Positions 43,027-51,136 of a stretch of DNA of 64,000 nucleotides are shown piece after piece; the first letter of the stretch is position 1, and the number at the start of each line of letters is the position of its first letter. The notes beneath the pieces are model-generated. The model made no database searches, was not told the DNA's origin, and saw nothing but the letters and a program-made list of their open reading frames with translations. Origin of the DNA: Halomonas shengliensis (lineage in GTDB: Bacteria; Pseudomonadota; Gammaproteobacteria; Pseudomonadales; Halomonadaceae); assembly GCF_900104135.1 (NCBI RefSeq), contig NZ_FNIV01000001.1, positions 496,001-560,000 on the forward strand, read 5' to 3'. The position numbers were made by a program, and so were the translations under genes.

Positions 43027-44594
43027 CGGCGCGTGGCGGGCTCGGTGGGGGAGGATTCGGCCAGCAGTGTAGCGGCAAAGGTGGCGCCCCCGGAACCGTC
43101 CGTGGGGAGCAGGCGCAGCGAACCGCCCATCGCCTCCATCAGCGACTGGCTGATGGCGAGCCCCATGCCGAGCCCCTCGGGGCGGCTCGAATGGAAGGGA
43201 GCGAAGATCCGCGCGGCCTGTGCGGACGGCACCCCGGGGCCCTGGTCGCTCACCGTCAGCGTCACTTCGCGGCGGCCGGTGCGCCTGGCCGCCAGGGTGA
43301 CCCGCTCGGCGCCGGGGCGCTCGCGGCTCGCCTCCAGCGCGTTGAGCAGCAGGTTGACCAGCACCTGCTCCAGCGCCACCGGGTCGGCGATCACCCGCGG
43401 CAGCGTTGCCGGCAGGGCCAGCTCGACCTCGACCCGGGCCTGCTGGAACTGCCACTCGCAGAGCCGGCAGGCGGCGTCGGCCACCTCGTCGAGGGCCAGC
43501 GGGCGCGTTCGCACCTGCCCCTTGCGCACGAAGGTACGGATATGGCGCAGCCGCTCGGCGAGGCGCGCCACCTGCTCGCGGATGCGCTCGAGCGGCAGGC
43601 GCAGCGCCTCGGCGGGCGGCGCCGGGTCGGCGTCGAGCTTGAGCAGGGCGCCGCTGGCGTAGTTGGCGATGGCGCCCAGCGGCTGGTTGAGCTCGTGGGC
43701 GATGTTGGAGGCGAGCTCGCCGGTGGTGGCCAGGCGATTGGCGTGGGCGATCTGGTCCTGGTGGCGGCGCGCCTGGGCCTCGGCCGCCTTGCGCAGGCGG
43801 ATGTCGCGGTTGAGCAGCGACACATGGCCGGGCTCGGCGCCGGGCCCGGAGTGCGCCATCACCACGCTGAGCACCGGGACCGGCCCGTCGGGGCCGCGCA
43901 TCTCCAGCTCGCCGCTCCAGGAGCCGTAGCGGGCCACCGCCGGCAGCACGATGTCGCGCAGGTCGGCGAGCGAGGCCGCGGTGTAGGCGTCGGCCAGCCG
44001 CCGCGTGGCGCCCTCGCGCGGGGCGTGCAGCAGGCGCCGGGCGGCCTCGTTGACGTAGAAGAGGCGCTCCTCGGCGTCCATGAACAGCACCGGGTCGGTG
44101 GTGGATTCCACCACCCGCGCCAGGCGCTCGCGGTTGGCCTCGGCATGGATGCGGCGGCCCACGTCCCGGGAGACGCAGAGGATATCGAGCAGCTCGCCGC
44201 TCTGCGGGTCACGCCGGGTGCGGCTGGTGGTCTCGAACCAGACGTAGTGGCCGTCCCGGGCGCGGAAGCGGTAGGTCTGCTGGTAGAAGCCATCGTGGTA
44301 GTAGACCCGCGGCGACTTGTTGAGCAGGTCGGCCAGGTCGGCGGGGTGGAAGAGGTCGTAGGCGGAGACCCCGATCAGTTCCTCCGGCTCATAGCCGAGC
44401 AGGTCGCGGGCGGCACGGGAGGCGTACAGGAAGGTGCCATCCCGGGCATGGCGCGAGATCAGGTCGGTGCTGCTCTCGGCCAGCCACTGGTAGTGGTCGC
44501 GCTGCGCCGCGAGGGCGCGGTTGTGCTCCTCCAGCTCGGCACAACGCGCCTCGAGGTCGGCCAGGCGGGTGGTGCTGTCGCCTTGCCTGGTCAT
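43023..44594 (-). CDS. PAS-domain sensor histidine kinase
   Basis: The 523-residue soluble kinase has an N-terminal coiled segment (residues 1-35) and a first PAS domain (DHYQWLAESSTDLISRHARDG). A second PAS domain follows (VVESTTDPVLFMDAEERLFYVNEAA), then a HisKA dimerisation helix with LASNIAHELNQPLGAIANYA (phospho-His) and HATPase with NLLLNALEAS, DQGPGVP and GLGMGLAISQSLME. It resembles FixL in domain order. I did not see a FixL-type heme pocket or transmembrane helices, so its signal is unknown. It overlaps the upstream oxygenase stop by 1 base and the regulator start by 4. Confidence 0.92.
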   Translation of the reverse strand: MTRQGDSTTRLADLEARCAELEEHNRALAAQRDHYQWLAESSTDLISRHARDGTFLYASRAARDLLGYEPEELIGVSAYDLFHPADLADLLNKSPRVYYHDGFYQQTYRFRARDGHYVWFETTSRTRRDPQSGELLDILCVSRDVGRRIHAEANRERLARVVESTTDPVLFMDAEERLFYVNEAARRLLHAPREGATRRLADAYTAASLADLRDIVLPAVARYGSWSGELEMRGPDGPVPVLSVVMAHSGPGAEPGHVSLLNRDIRLRKAAEAQARRHQDQIAHANRLATTGELASNIAHELNQPLGAIANYASGALLKLDADPAPPAEALRLPLERIREQVARLAERLRHIRTFVRKGQVRTRPLALDEVADAACRLCEWQFQQARVEVELALPATLPRVIADPVALEQVLVNLLLNALEASRERPGAERVTLAARRTGRREVTLTVSDQGPGVPSAQAARIFAPFHSSRPEGLGMGLAISQSLMEAMGGSLRLLPTDGSGGATFAATLLAESSPTEPATRR

Positions 44595-45262
44595 CAGCGC
44601 GCCGGGTCGACCAGGCCGCCCAGCGAGGCATTGCGCCGGAACCAGCCGGCGATGCTGGCGCGGGGCAGGCGGGTGGGGAGCACCTCATGGGGTACCGTCT
44701 CGGAGAGGAAGCAGGCGAAGTTGCCGGCCGCCGGCCGGACTCGAGCCACCTCGCGCTCGGGGTCGTCGGGGGCGAAGATCAGCATCTCGCCGCCGCCATC
44801 CTCGGGCCAGTCGGGGTTGAGGTAGCCCACCGTGGAGATCACCCGGTTGGCGCGGCCACGGAAGCTGTCGAGATGCTTGCGATAGAAGGCCCCGGGCGGA
44901 TAGTGGGCGAAGTGCGCCTCGTACTCGAAGAGCCCCAGGAACAGTGCCTGGTTGAGCGCATGCTGCAGCTCGCCCATGGCGGCCAGGTAGCGCCGCTGGG
45001 CCTGACTCTCGCGGTCGAGCCAGTGGATGGCGTCACCGCGGATGTCGCGGCGCAGGGCGTGCTCGTTGCCGCGGCCGATGCCGGCCGCGGCCAGGGCATC
45101 GCGCTCGGCGCGGTCGCAGAGCTCGGCATGCAGGGCGGCGCAGACTCCGGCATCGAGTACCCCTTCGCCCAGGTACCAGCCCTGTTCCACCAGGGCGTCG
45201 ATCAGGTGGGGCAGGGTCGCGGGGGACAGCACGGGAGGGGCATTCGGCGTGGCAATCTGCAT
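44594..45262 (-). CDS. 2-oxoglutarate/Fe(II)-dependent oxygenase (prolyl-hydroxylase-like)
   Basis: The 222-residue protein has the double-stranded beta-helix of 2OG-Fe oxygenases. The metal triad HxD is in FYRKHLDSFRG, the distal His is in TVPHEVLP, and R in RLPRASIAGWFR is placed to bind 2-oxoglutarate. It resembles the SM-20/EGL-9-type prolyl hydroxylases found in bacteria, which modify proteins. It is the first gene of the operon with the PAS kinase and regulator; the stop and next start overlap by 1 base. Coupling to a PAS sensor is suggestive of an oxygen- or redox-related circuit. Confidence 0.85.
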   Translation of the reverse strand: MQIATPNAPPVLSPATLPHLIDALVEQGWYLGEGVLDAGVCAALHAELCDRAERDALAAAGIGRGNEHALRRDIRGDAIHWLDRESQAQRRYLAAMGELQHALNQALFLGLFEYEAHFAHYPPGAFYRKHLDSFRGRANRVISTVGYLNPDWPEDGGGEMLIFAPDDPEREVARVRPAAGNFACFLSETVPHEVLPTRLPRASIAGWFRRNASLGGLVDPAR

Positions 45263-45281
45263 TCGGCGTCGGATCCGCGGC

Positions 45282-45917
45282 TCAGGTGGTGGCGTGCTGC
45301 TGGATGCGCAGCAGGCGATCGGGAAAATAGCACAGCGGCCCCGGAGGTTCGCGATGCAGGTCGATCGGCTGGCCGAAGCCCTCGGCCAGCAGTTCCACCA
45401 GCATCATCGCCGAGAGCCCCCAGATCACCTGGCCGTCGACGTGGTAGTTGGGCACATACCAGGGGCGGCCGTCCACCGGGATGACGTCGGTATGGTGGCG
45501 GCGATCCTCCAGGAACAGCGCCAGCGGCACCTCGAAGATGATGTCCAGCTCGGTGGGGTCGGCGACCAGTGGCAGGTCGGGCGGAATAAGCCCCACGAAG
45601 GGAGTGACTCTCAGGCCATGCAGCGAGACCACCTCCGATAACCGGCCGAGCAGCTCCACGCGCTGGGGGGGCAGGGCGATCTCCTCCTCGGATTCGCGCA
45701 GGGCGGTGCTCAGCAGGTCGGGATCGTGGGCTTCGCGCTTGCCACCGGGAAAGGCCACCTGGCCGCTGTGGGTATTGAGGTGGGCGGCGCGGCGGGTGAA
45801 CAGCAGGGTCGGCTCGGGGCGGTCGACGATGGGCATCAGCACCGCCGCCTCGGCCAGACGCAGTGTCAGGCGGCTCGGGCGGTGCGCTTGCAGGCGTTCA
45901 CGAAGTTTCTCTAACAT
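45282..45917 (-). CDS. CoA pyrophosphatase-like Nudix hydrolase (NudL type)
   Basis: The 211-residue protein has a Nudix box in the CoA-pyrophosphatase arrangement: GGKREAHDPDLLSTALRESEEE, preceded by the NudL-type LNTHSGQVAFPGG segment (residues ~47-60). Family members cleave coenzyme A or other nucleotide pyrophosphates. The ATG at 45917 is preceded by a weak site and gives the usual length. It is divergent from a second Nudix gene at 45996, with only 78 bp between the starts. The call rests on the box and its preceding conserved stretch. Confidence 0.9.
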   Translation of the reverse strand: MLEKLRERLQAHRPSRLTLRLAEAAVLMPIVDRPEPTLLFTRRAAHLNTHSGQVAFPGGKREAHDPDLLSTALRESEEEIALPPQRVELLGRLSEVVSLHGLRVTPFVGLIPPDLPLVADPTELDIIFEVPLALFLEDRRHHTDVIPVDGRPWYVPNYHVDGQVIWGLSAMMLVELLAEGFGQPIDLHREPPGPLCYFPDRLLRIQQHATT

Positions 45918-45995
45918 GGAGTTTCCGTCGGGTTTGCTATCTTCTACCCGGCCGCCTTCCGCGGCGTCAAGCCCGCCCGCCTGCCTGGGAGCCCC

Positions 45996-46553
45996 ATGAA
46001 CTTCTGCAGCCACTGTGGCCATACCGTGCGTTTCGCGATCCCCCGAGGGGATGATCGCCCCCGCTACCTGTGCGACGAGTGCGGCACTATCCACTACCAG
46101 AACCCGCGGATCGTCGCCGGCACGCTGCCGGTGAGTGGCAGCCGGGTGCTGCTGTGTCGCCGGGCCATCGCCCCACGCAAGGGCTACTGGACCCTGCCGG
46201 CAGGCTACATGGAGAATGCCGAGACCACGGTCGAGGCGGCCGCCCGGGAGACCCTCGAGGAGGCCTGCGCCGAGGTGACCGTGCATGGCCTCTACACCCT
46301 GATCAACCTGCCGCATATCAACCAGGTCTACATGATGTTCCGGGCCGACCTGGTCGGCGGCTTCGACGCCGGGCCAGAGAGCCTCGAGGTGGCGCTCTTC
46401 GAGGAGCATGAGATTCCCTGGGACGAACTCGCCTTCCCGACCATCGAGCGTACCCTGCGGCACTTCTATCGCGACCGTGTCGAGGGTGACTATCCGCTGC
46501 ATATCAGCGACATCACCGCCGAGGATCGCGAGCGCTACTTTGGTTCCGCCTGA
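45996..46553 (+). CDS. Nudix hydrolase with zinc ribbon (YjhB/NudC-like)
   Basis: The 185-residue protein begins with a zinc ribbon: FCSHCGHTV and LCDECGTIHYQNP give two CxxC pairs (residues ~4-40). The Nudix fold follows with WTLPAGYMENAETTVEAAARETLEEACAE split across the box; the G, E, RE and EE positions of the Nudix box are all present. Relatives hydrolyse NADH, ADP-ribose or related dinucleotides. It is divergent from the NudL-type gene, giving a rare paired-Nudix arrangement. Confidence 0.9.
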   Translation: MNFCSHCGHTVRFAIPRGDDRPRYLCDECGTIHYQNPRIVAGTLPVSGSRVLLCRRAIAPRKGYWTLPAGYMENAETTVEAAARETLEEACAEVTVHGLYTLINLPHINQVYMMFRADLVGGFDAGPESLEVALFEEHEIPWDELAFPTIERTLRHFYRDRVEGDYPLHISDITAEDRERYFGSA

Positions 46554-46597
46554 CCCGCTCATGAGCTCGGCGTGACGGCGCCAGGGTCAGGCTTCCC

Positions 46598-46912
46598 TCA
46601 GTCGAACAGCTCCAGCCGCCAGGCGTCGAAGGCCGGCTCCTCGTAGGGGTGGGCCCGCTTCAGCGCCGCGATTGCCTCGCGGATCAGGGGATCCTCGCAC
46701 ACCAGCTCCACCTTGAGCTCCTCCACCCGCTCCAGTTCTCCGACCCGCCCGATGTGCGGGTCGGCGCCCTCCAGCGGCCGGAACTGCCCGGTGCCTCGGG
46801 TCTGGAAACAGCACGCCTCGTAGTCACCGATGCGCCCGGCGCCGGTGGCGAATACCGCCTCCTTGACCGCCTCGGCGTCCTCCACGGGGACGAAGAAGGC
46901 CAGCTTGTACAT
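46598..46912 (-). CDS. YqfO/NIF3-C-like small protein
   Basis: The 104-residue protein matches the YqfO/NIF3-like family in its central insertion domain: YKLAFFVPVEDAEAVKEAVFATGAGRIGDYEACCFQTRGTGQF is the recognisable core, split by the GAGRIG loop, and it ends with IAALKRAHPYEEPAFD. The stand-alone form is a PII-like ferredoxin fold whose ligand is not known. It overlaps no other gene. The ATG at 46912 follows an AGGAGAG site. Confidence 0.88.
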   Translation of the reverse strand: MYKLAFFVPVEDAEAVKEAVFATGAGRIGDYEACCFQTRGTGQFRPLEGADPHIGRVGELERVEELKVELVCEDPLIREAIAALKRAHPYEEPAFDAWRLELFD

Positions 46913-47020
46913 GATCGCTCTCCTCGACTGTCTGTCATCCACTCCCTTGTGCCATACCCCGGGCCGTCTCGTCAGCCTCTCGCCTGCCGTCGAAAAAAAA
47001 TTCTGCGACAGGGGTGAACT

Positions 47021-47060
47021 TCTTGTTCAATACATGTACAAATAAGTTGACCTGTACAGC
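47021..47060 (+). promoter_or_regulatory. TGTACA direct repeats upstream of the fasciclin gene
   Basis: TGTACA occurs at 47035-47040 and again at 47053-47058, exactly 18 bases apart, within the related contexts TACATGTACA and GACCTGTACA. The second overlaps a possible -35 (TTGACC at 47047-47052). The same 18-base spacing of TGTAC is found upstream of opgG. This may be a shared operator; MerR-family CarH/LitR-type light regulators are one candidate class. Confidence 0.45.
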
Positions 47061-47138
47061 TATGCGGCAGTCGCCGCCGGGTCGTTCCCCTGACCACACC
47101 AGGCCCTCTGCCGGGGCCACCGTGAACGAGGTGAGACC

Positions 47139-47645
47139 ATGATCCACAAGAAGATGAAGACCGTTGGCTGGATGACCGCCGCTGCCGCAGGCGTGCTGCT
47201 TTCCGCCGCCGCCCAGGCCGACCATCACGGAATGAAGAAGGATATCGTCGATACCGCCGTGGAAGCCGGCCAGTTCGAGACCCTGGTGGCCGCGGTGCAG
47301 GCCGCCGGCCTGGTCGAGACCCTCAAGGGCGAGGGGCCCTTCACCGTATTCGCTCCCACCGACGAGGCCTTTGCCGCCCTGCCCGAGGGAACGGTGGAGT
47401 CGCTGCTGGAGGAGGAGAATCGCGACCAGCTCCAGTCGATCCTCACCTACCACGTGGTGTCCGGCAAGATCATGGCCGAGGACGCCATGGCCGCCGACAG
47501 CGCCACCACCCTCCAGGGCCAGGACCTGACCATCACCACCATGGATGGCAGCGTGATGATCGACGACGCCACCGTCATCCAGGCCGATATCGAGACCAGC
47601 AACGGTGTCATCCACGTGATCGACAGCGTGCTGATGCCTGAGTGA
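47139..47645 (+). CDS. Secreted fasciclin-domain protein
   Basis: The 168-residue protein has a signal peptide ([22 protein letters not shown]) and one FAS1 domain with the standard H1 and H2 motifs: [17 protein letters not shown] near residues 66-82 and [14 protein letters not shown] at the end. LTYHVVSGK is between them. FAS1 domains mediate adhesion; in proteobacteria the genes are often light- or oxidative-stress-induced. GAGGTGAG precedes the ATG. A strong terminator follows at 47695. The role in this organism is not known. Confidence 0.9.
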   Translation: MIHKKMKTVGWMTAAAAGVLLSAAAQADHHGMKKDIVDTAVEAGQFETLVAAVQAAGLVETLKGEGPFTVFAPTDEAFAALPEGTVESLLEEENRDQLQSILTYHVVSGKIMAEDAMAADSATTLQGQDLTITTMDGSVMIDDATVIQADIETSNGVIHVIDSVLMPE

Positions 47646-47694
47646 GTCCCAGCGGTAGACCGCTGACCTGCTAGTCCATGCTCTGTCCCTGCTT

Positions 47695-47720
47695 GCCGCC
47701 CCGCCCCGGGCGGCTTTTTT
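47695..47720 (+). terminator. Rho-independent terminator
   Basis: GCCGCCC at 47695-47701 pairs with GGGCGGC at 47708-47714 around the loop CGCCCC and is followed by six T residues (47715-47720). It terminates the fasciclin transcript. Confidence 0.9.
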
Positions 47721-47912
47721 GTGCGCGGTACTTGAGGTCGATATTATTTCAATTAAATCGAAAGTTTAATCCAAAATAAGCCTCTTTTGTTCGATATGGT
47801 CGATCTATTAACATGCTTATCACCATCCGGGGCGCACCTTGCGCGGTTACCGATCTCGATCGCGACGCCCATGGATTCGCGCCACGCCATACCGATACCC
47901 AGGAGGTTCATC

Positions 47913-48203
47913 ATGACACTCAAGTCGATTTTCCCCGCGGTCCTGATCGCCGCCATGCCCATGGCCGCCCAGGCCGGTCAGGCATCCACGCTGACCCTGC
48001 AGTTGAACGAGCCTCTGTCGAACTCGTCATCCTTCCAGGGAACCGCGACGAATGTACCGCCGCTTTCCGCGGCCTTTGAGCGCGAGGGAAGCAGCGCCGC
48101 CATGGCCAAGGCGCGCGCGCACCTGGAGGCTCGCTATCATCGGGTCACCGACATCGAGTTGACCGGCGACCCCCTGACGCCGGCCCGTGAGGCGACCACC
48201 TGA
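47913..48203 (+). CDS. Small secreted hypothetical protein
   Basis: The 96-residue protein opens with a signal peptide (MTLKSIFPAVLIAAMPMAAQA) after an excellent AGGAGG at 47901-47906. The mature ~75 residues have no Cys, a Ser-rich start (LNEPLSNSSSF) and a Lys/Arg-rich helix (AAMAKARAHLEARYHRV). I do not recognise a family. It lies in the lower-GC stretch after the fasciclin terminator with its own 190-bp upstream region and is probably a single-gene unit. Confidence 0.7.
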   Translation: MTLKSIFPAVLIAAMPMAAQAGQASTLTLQLNEPLSNSSSFQGTATNVPPLSAAFEREGSSAAMAKARAHLEARYHRVTDIELTGDPLTPAREATT

Positions 48204-48395
48204 AGGCGACAATTTTGCCAGGGTGAATCTGCAGCCTGCATCGATAAATTCGCTCGTTGGGATGTAAACAATTCATCAGAAAACACATGTACTACTGCTA
48301 TGTTTTCGTGGGGCGAGCCTCGTTGGTTCCATAACGGGCGACGAGGATGAAAGACGCGTAGGTCATTAGCCTCACGGACCTACAGGAGACGCTTG

Positions 48396-49094
48396 ATGGC
48401 ATCGCTTACCCAGGCAATTGCCCGTCTGTTCGGAAGATCGACGGCCCGCAACAACCGCGAGCAGAACACCACCGAGGAGATACAACCCATGACCAAGGTA
48501 CTGGTTCTCTATTACTCCATGTATGGCCATATCGAGACGATGGCCAACACCATTGCCGACGGCGCACGCCGGGTCGACGGCGTCGAGGTGACGGTCAAGC
48601 GCGTGCCGGAGACCATGGACCCGGAAGCGTTGGCGTCAGCCGGTGGCAAGTCTGACCAGCAGGCCCCGGAGGCGTCTCCCAAGGAACTGGCCGACTACGA
48701 TGCGATCATCTTCGGCACGCCCACGCGCTTCGGCAACATGGCCGGCCAGATGCGTACCTTCCTCGACCAGACCGGTGGCCTGTGGGCCGATGGCGGCCTG
48801 GTGGGCAAGGTGGCCAGCGTCTTTACCTCCACCGGCACCGGGGGCGGCGAGGAGATGACCATTACCTCCACCTGGACCACCCTGGCCCACCACGGGATGA
48901 TCATCGTGCCAATCGGCTATGCCACCCCGGAGTTGTTCGATATCTCTCGGGTCGGCGGCGGTACTCCCTATGGCGCCTCCACCATCGCCGGTGGCGACGG
49001 CTCGCGCCAGCCCGATGAGCGGGAACTGACCATCGCCCGCTTCCAGGGCGAGACCGTGGCCAAGGTCGCGGCCCGGCTCAAGGCCAACGGCTGA
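48396..49094 (+). CDS. wrbA: NAD(P)H:quinone oxidoreductase WrbA, two possible starts
   Basis: WrbA is a flavodoxin-like tetrameric enzyme that reduces quinones by two electrons. From the ATG at 48489 (GAGGAGAT at 48473-48480) the protein has 201 residues. It shows the WrbA marks [38 protein letters not shown] and PIGYATP, and the usual length. The frame also extends to an ATG at 48396 with its own site (AGGAG at 48384-48388), adding 31 basic residues with no clear signal sequence. The shorter form is the conventional one; the longer is unusual and may be a real second product. Confidence 0.93.
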   Translation: MASLTQAIARLFGRSTARNNREQNTTEEIQPMTKVLVLYYSMYGHIETMANTIADGARRVDGVEVTVKRVPETMDPEALASAGGKSDQQAPEASPKELADYDAIIFGTPTRFGNMAGQMRTFLDQTGGLWADGGLVGKVASVFTSTGTGGGEEMTITSTWTTLAHHGMIIVPIGYATPELFDISRVGGGTPYGASTIAGGDGSRQPDERELTIARFQGETVAKVAARLKANG

Positions 49095-49131
49095 TTCCTT
49101 TCAGCGCTCCTGTCATATCGGGTGTTATCAG

Positions 49132-49171
49132 TCGGCAAGGTCCCGCGCCGCGGGCCTTGCCGACCTTTTTA
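49132..49171 (+). terminator. Rho-independent terminator between wrbA and pirin gene
   Basis: A 10-bp stem (GTCGGCAAGG at 49132-49141 with CCTTGCCGAC at 49156-49165), with a further CCCGCG/CGCGGG inner pairing, is followed by CTTTTT. It ends 15 bp before the pirin ATG, so the pirin leader overlaps the U-run; this could act as an attenuator as well. Confidence 0.85.
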
Positions 49172-49186
49172 CTATGGAGAGGAAGC

Positions 49187-49876
49187 ATGAACCTGCGTCT
49201 CGCTAATGAGCGCGGTCTTGCCAATCATGGCTGGCTGCGCTCGCGGCACACCTTCTCGTTTGCCGACTACTTCGACCCCGACCACATGGGGTTCAGTAAG
49301 TTGCGTGTCATCAACGAGGATCGCGTCCAGGGCGGGGCCGGCTTCGGCGCCCACCCGCATCGCAATATGGAGATCATCTCCTATGTCCTGGCGGGCGCCA
49401 TGGCTCACAAGGACAGCATGGGCAACGGGGCCGTCATGCGTCCCGGTGATGTCCAGCGCATGTCGGCCGGCACCGGGGTGTTGCACAGCGAATTCAATCA
49501 CTCCGACAGCGAGGAACTCCACTTCCTGCAGATCTGGATCGAGCCGCTGCAGCGGGATATCGCGCCCAGCTACGAACAAAAGGCCTTTCCGGCACAGGAA
49601 CGGCAGGGACAATGGCGGCTGGTGGTCTCACAGGAGGGACGTGACGGCTCCGTCAGCGTGAACCAGGACATGAATCTTCATATCGGGTTGTTCGATGCCG
49701 GCCAGCAAGCGGAGGTGCCGCCCTTGCGTCACGCCTGGTTGCATGTCTCCCGGGGAGAGGCGCGGGTCAATGGCCGGCGGCTGGTGGCCGGGGATGCGGC
49801 GTCCTTCGAGCCGGGGGAGCCCCTCGAGGTGGTGGGTATCGAAGCGGCCGAGGTCCTGCTCTTCGATTTGCCGTGA
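49187..49876 (+). CDS. Pirin family protein (YhhW-like quercetinase type)
   Basis: The 229-residue protein is a double cupin with the pirin metal ligands in FGAHPHRNMEIISYVLAG (two His and a Glu) and MSAGTGVLHSEFNHS (third His). YhhW homologues have quercetin-2,3-dioxygenase-like activity; others act as redox sensors. The ATG at 49187 follows GAGAGG; the frame is open from 49157. It follows wrbA by a terminator rather than by coupling, so coregulation is uncertain. Confidence 0.9.
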   Translation: MNLRLANERGLANHGWLRSRHTFSFADYFDPDHMGFSKLRVINEDRVQGGAGFGAHPHRNMEIISYVLAGAMAHKDSMGNGAVMRPGDVQRMSAGTGVLHSEFNHSDSEELHFLQIWIEPLQRDIAPSYEQKAFPAQERQGQWRLVVSQEGRDGSVSVNQDMNLHIGLFDAGQQAEVPPLRHAWLHVSRGEARVNGRRLVAGDAASFEPGEPLEVVGIEAAEVLLFDLP

Positions 49877-49904
49877 GCGCCCAGGCGCCGTCGGGTGTTG
49901 ATTG

Positions 49905-49932
49905 TTGATCCGGTCATCAGTTGCGATATTAT
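49905..49932 (+). promoter_or_regulatory. Candidate sigma-70 promoter of the LpxR gene
   Basis: TTGATC at 49905-49910 and TATTAT at 49927-49932 have a 16-base spacer and resemble sigma-70 hexamers. The region just downstream is AT-rich (GTATATAAAA). The LpxR start is at 49976. Confidence 0.4.
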
Positions 49933-49975
49933 TAGCGTTAAAAATACATTTCTGTTTGTATATAAAAGGGGCCGC

Positions 49976-50974
49976 ATGGTGCAGGTACGAGCCTGGGTAT
50001 TGGGTGGGTTGCTGCTTGGATTGACGTCGCTTGTGCATGCGCAGCAACCGGCATCGGGGTTGCTGACGATTAAATCCGAGAACGACAGCTATTCCGTCTT
50101 CAGCGATTCGGATGGGCACTATACCAACGGGGTCGAAGCCATCTGGTCATTCGAACCCGAGGCGCAGCACTGGCTTCACCGGGTCGCCGCCATCCTACCG
50201 GGCTGGCGTGACAGCGGGCTGGATGGCGGGGCGTATCGTCTGACACACCAGATGTATACCCCCGAGGAGATCCGAATCCCCCGCCTGGTCGAGGACGACC
50301 GCCCCTATGCGGGCCTGTTGCTGGGCGGTATCTCGCTCTTCGATAACGTGCCACATGCTGGCTGGCGGGAAGCGCGAAGCCTCAACCTAGATGTTGGCCT
50401 GGTGGGGCCGGCCTCGGGGGCCGAGTTGCTCCAGCGCGAGTTCCACGAGGTCATCGCCGCGGACAAGCCGCGTGGCTGGGATCATCAGCTGAATAACGAG
50501 CCGGTGGTCAACCTGGCCTACAAGCACACCTGGATCGATCGCGCTTCAGTGGCGGGGCTCGACCTGGAGTACGGTCCCCGGCTGGGCTTCGCGTTGGGGA
50601 ACCTCTACACCTACGCCGCCTCGGGCCTCGGGTTGCGTCTCGGCTCCAACCTCGATGCCAGCTTCGGCATCCCGGCCATCGCCCCGGCCCAGGGCGGCTG
50701 GTCATACTTTCGACCCGACCAGGACTTCAACTGGAGTGCCTTCGCCTCTCTGGAGGGGCGCTACATAGCCCACAACCTGCTGCTCGACGGCAATACCTTC
50801 GAGGATAGCCACTCGGTGGATCGCGAGGAGTGGGTGGGGGATGCCTTGATTGGCGTGGCGCTGTCCTGGGATCGCTGGCAGCTTTCCCTGGCTCACGCCT
50901 GGCGCACCAAGGAATTTGCCTCCCAGAATGCCCACCACGCCTTCGGGTCGCTCACCCTGTCGCGCTGGTTCTGA
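49976..50974 (+). CDS. LpxR-like lipid A deacylase (outer membrane)
   Basis: This outer-membrane enzyme removes the 3'-acyloxyacyl chain from lipid A. The 332-residue protein has a signal peptide (WVLGGLLLGLTSLVHA) and the LpxR family start IKSENDSYSVFSDSDGHYTNGV, carrying the Asn-Asp pair of the calcium-dependent active site. The later LTHQMYTPEEI region is a candidate for the active-site His. The remainder shows alternating beta-barrel strands and ends in SRWF, an aromatic C-terminus typical of outer-membrane barrels. AGGGG precedes the ATG. An LpxL-type acyltransferase at 12.3 kb complements it. Confidence 0.88.
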   Translation: MVQVRAWVLGGLLLGLTSLVHAQQPASGLLTIKSENDSYSVFSDSDGHYTNGVEAIWSFEPEAQHWLHRVAAILPGWRDSGLDGGAYRLTHQMYTPEEIRIPRLVEDDRPYAGLLLGGISLFDNVPHAGWREARSLNLDVGLVGPASGAELLQREFHEVIAADKPRGWDHQLNNEPVVNLAYKHTWIDRASVAGLDLEYGPRLGFALGNLYTYAASGLGLRLGSNLDASFGIPAIAPAQGGWSYFRPDQDFNWSAFASLEGRYIAHNLLLDGNTFEDSHSVDREEWVGDALIGVALSWDRWQLSLAHAWRTKEFASQNAHHAFGSLTLSRWF

Positions 50975-51021
50975 ACGGTCGCCATCGATAAGTCCGAAGC
51001 GGCGGTGTTGGCGTAAGCCCC

Positions 51022-51083
51022 TCACTGCAGCGAGCGACGCGGCCGCGACAGGGCGATCATCAGGAAGACGCCGCCCCTTGACG
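51022..51083 (-). pseudogene. Remnant copy of an ABC permease 3' end
   Basis: On the minus strand the sequence reads GGVFLMIALSRPRRSLQ and then a TGA stop. It matches the last residues of the exporter permease at 51983 (GAGFFVIALSRLRRSLQ) at both DNA and protein level; the first 16 bases before the stop, CTGCAGCGAGCGACGC, are identical in the two. Nothing else of a permease lies upstream on this strand. It is a decayed or recombinational remnant on the other side of the fructosamine kinase gene. Confidence 0.65.
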
Positions 51084-51136
51084 CCCATCGCCACGACGGC
51101 AAGCCTGGGGCTCCTGGCCATGACGGGAGGAGACAG

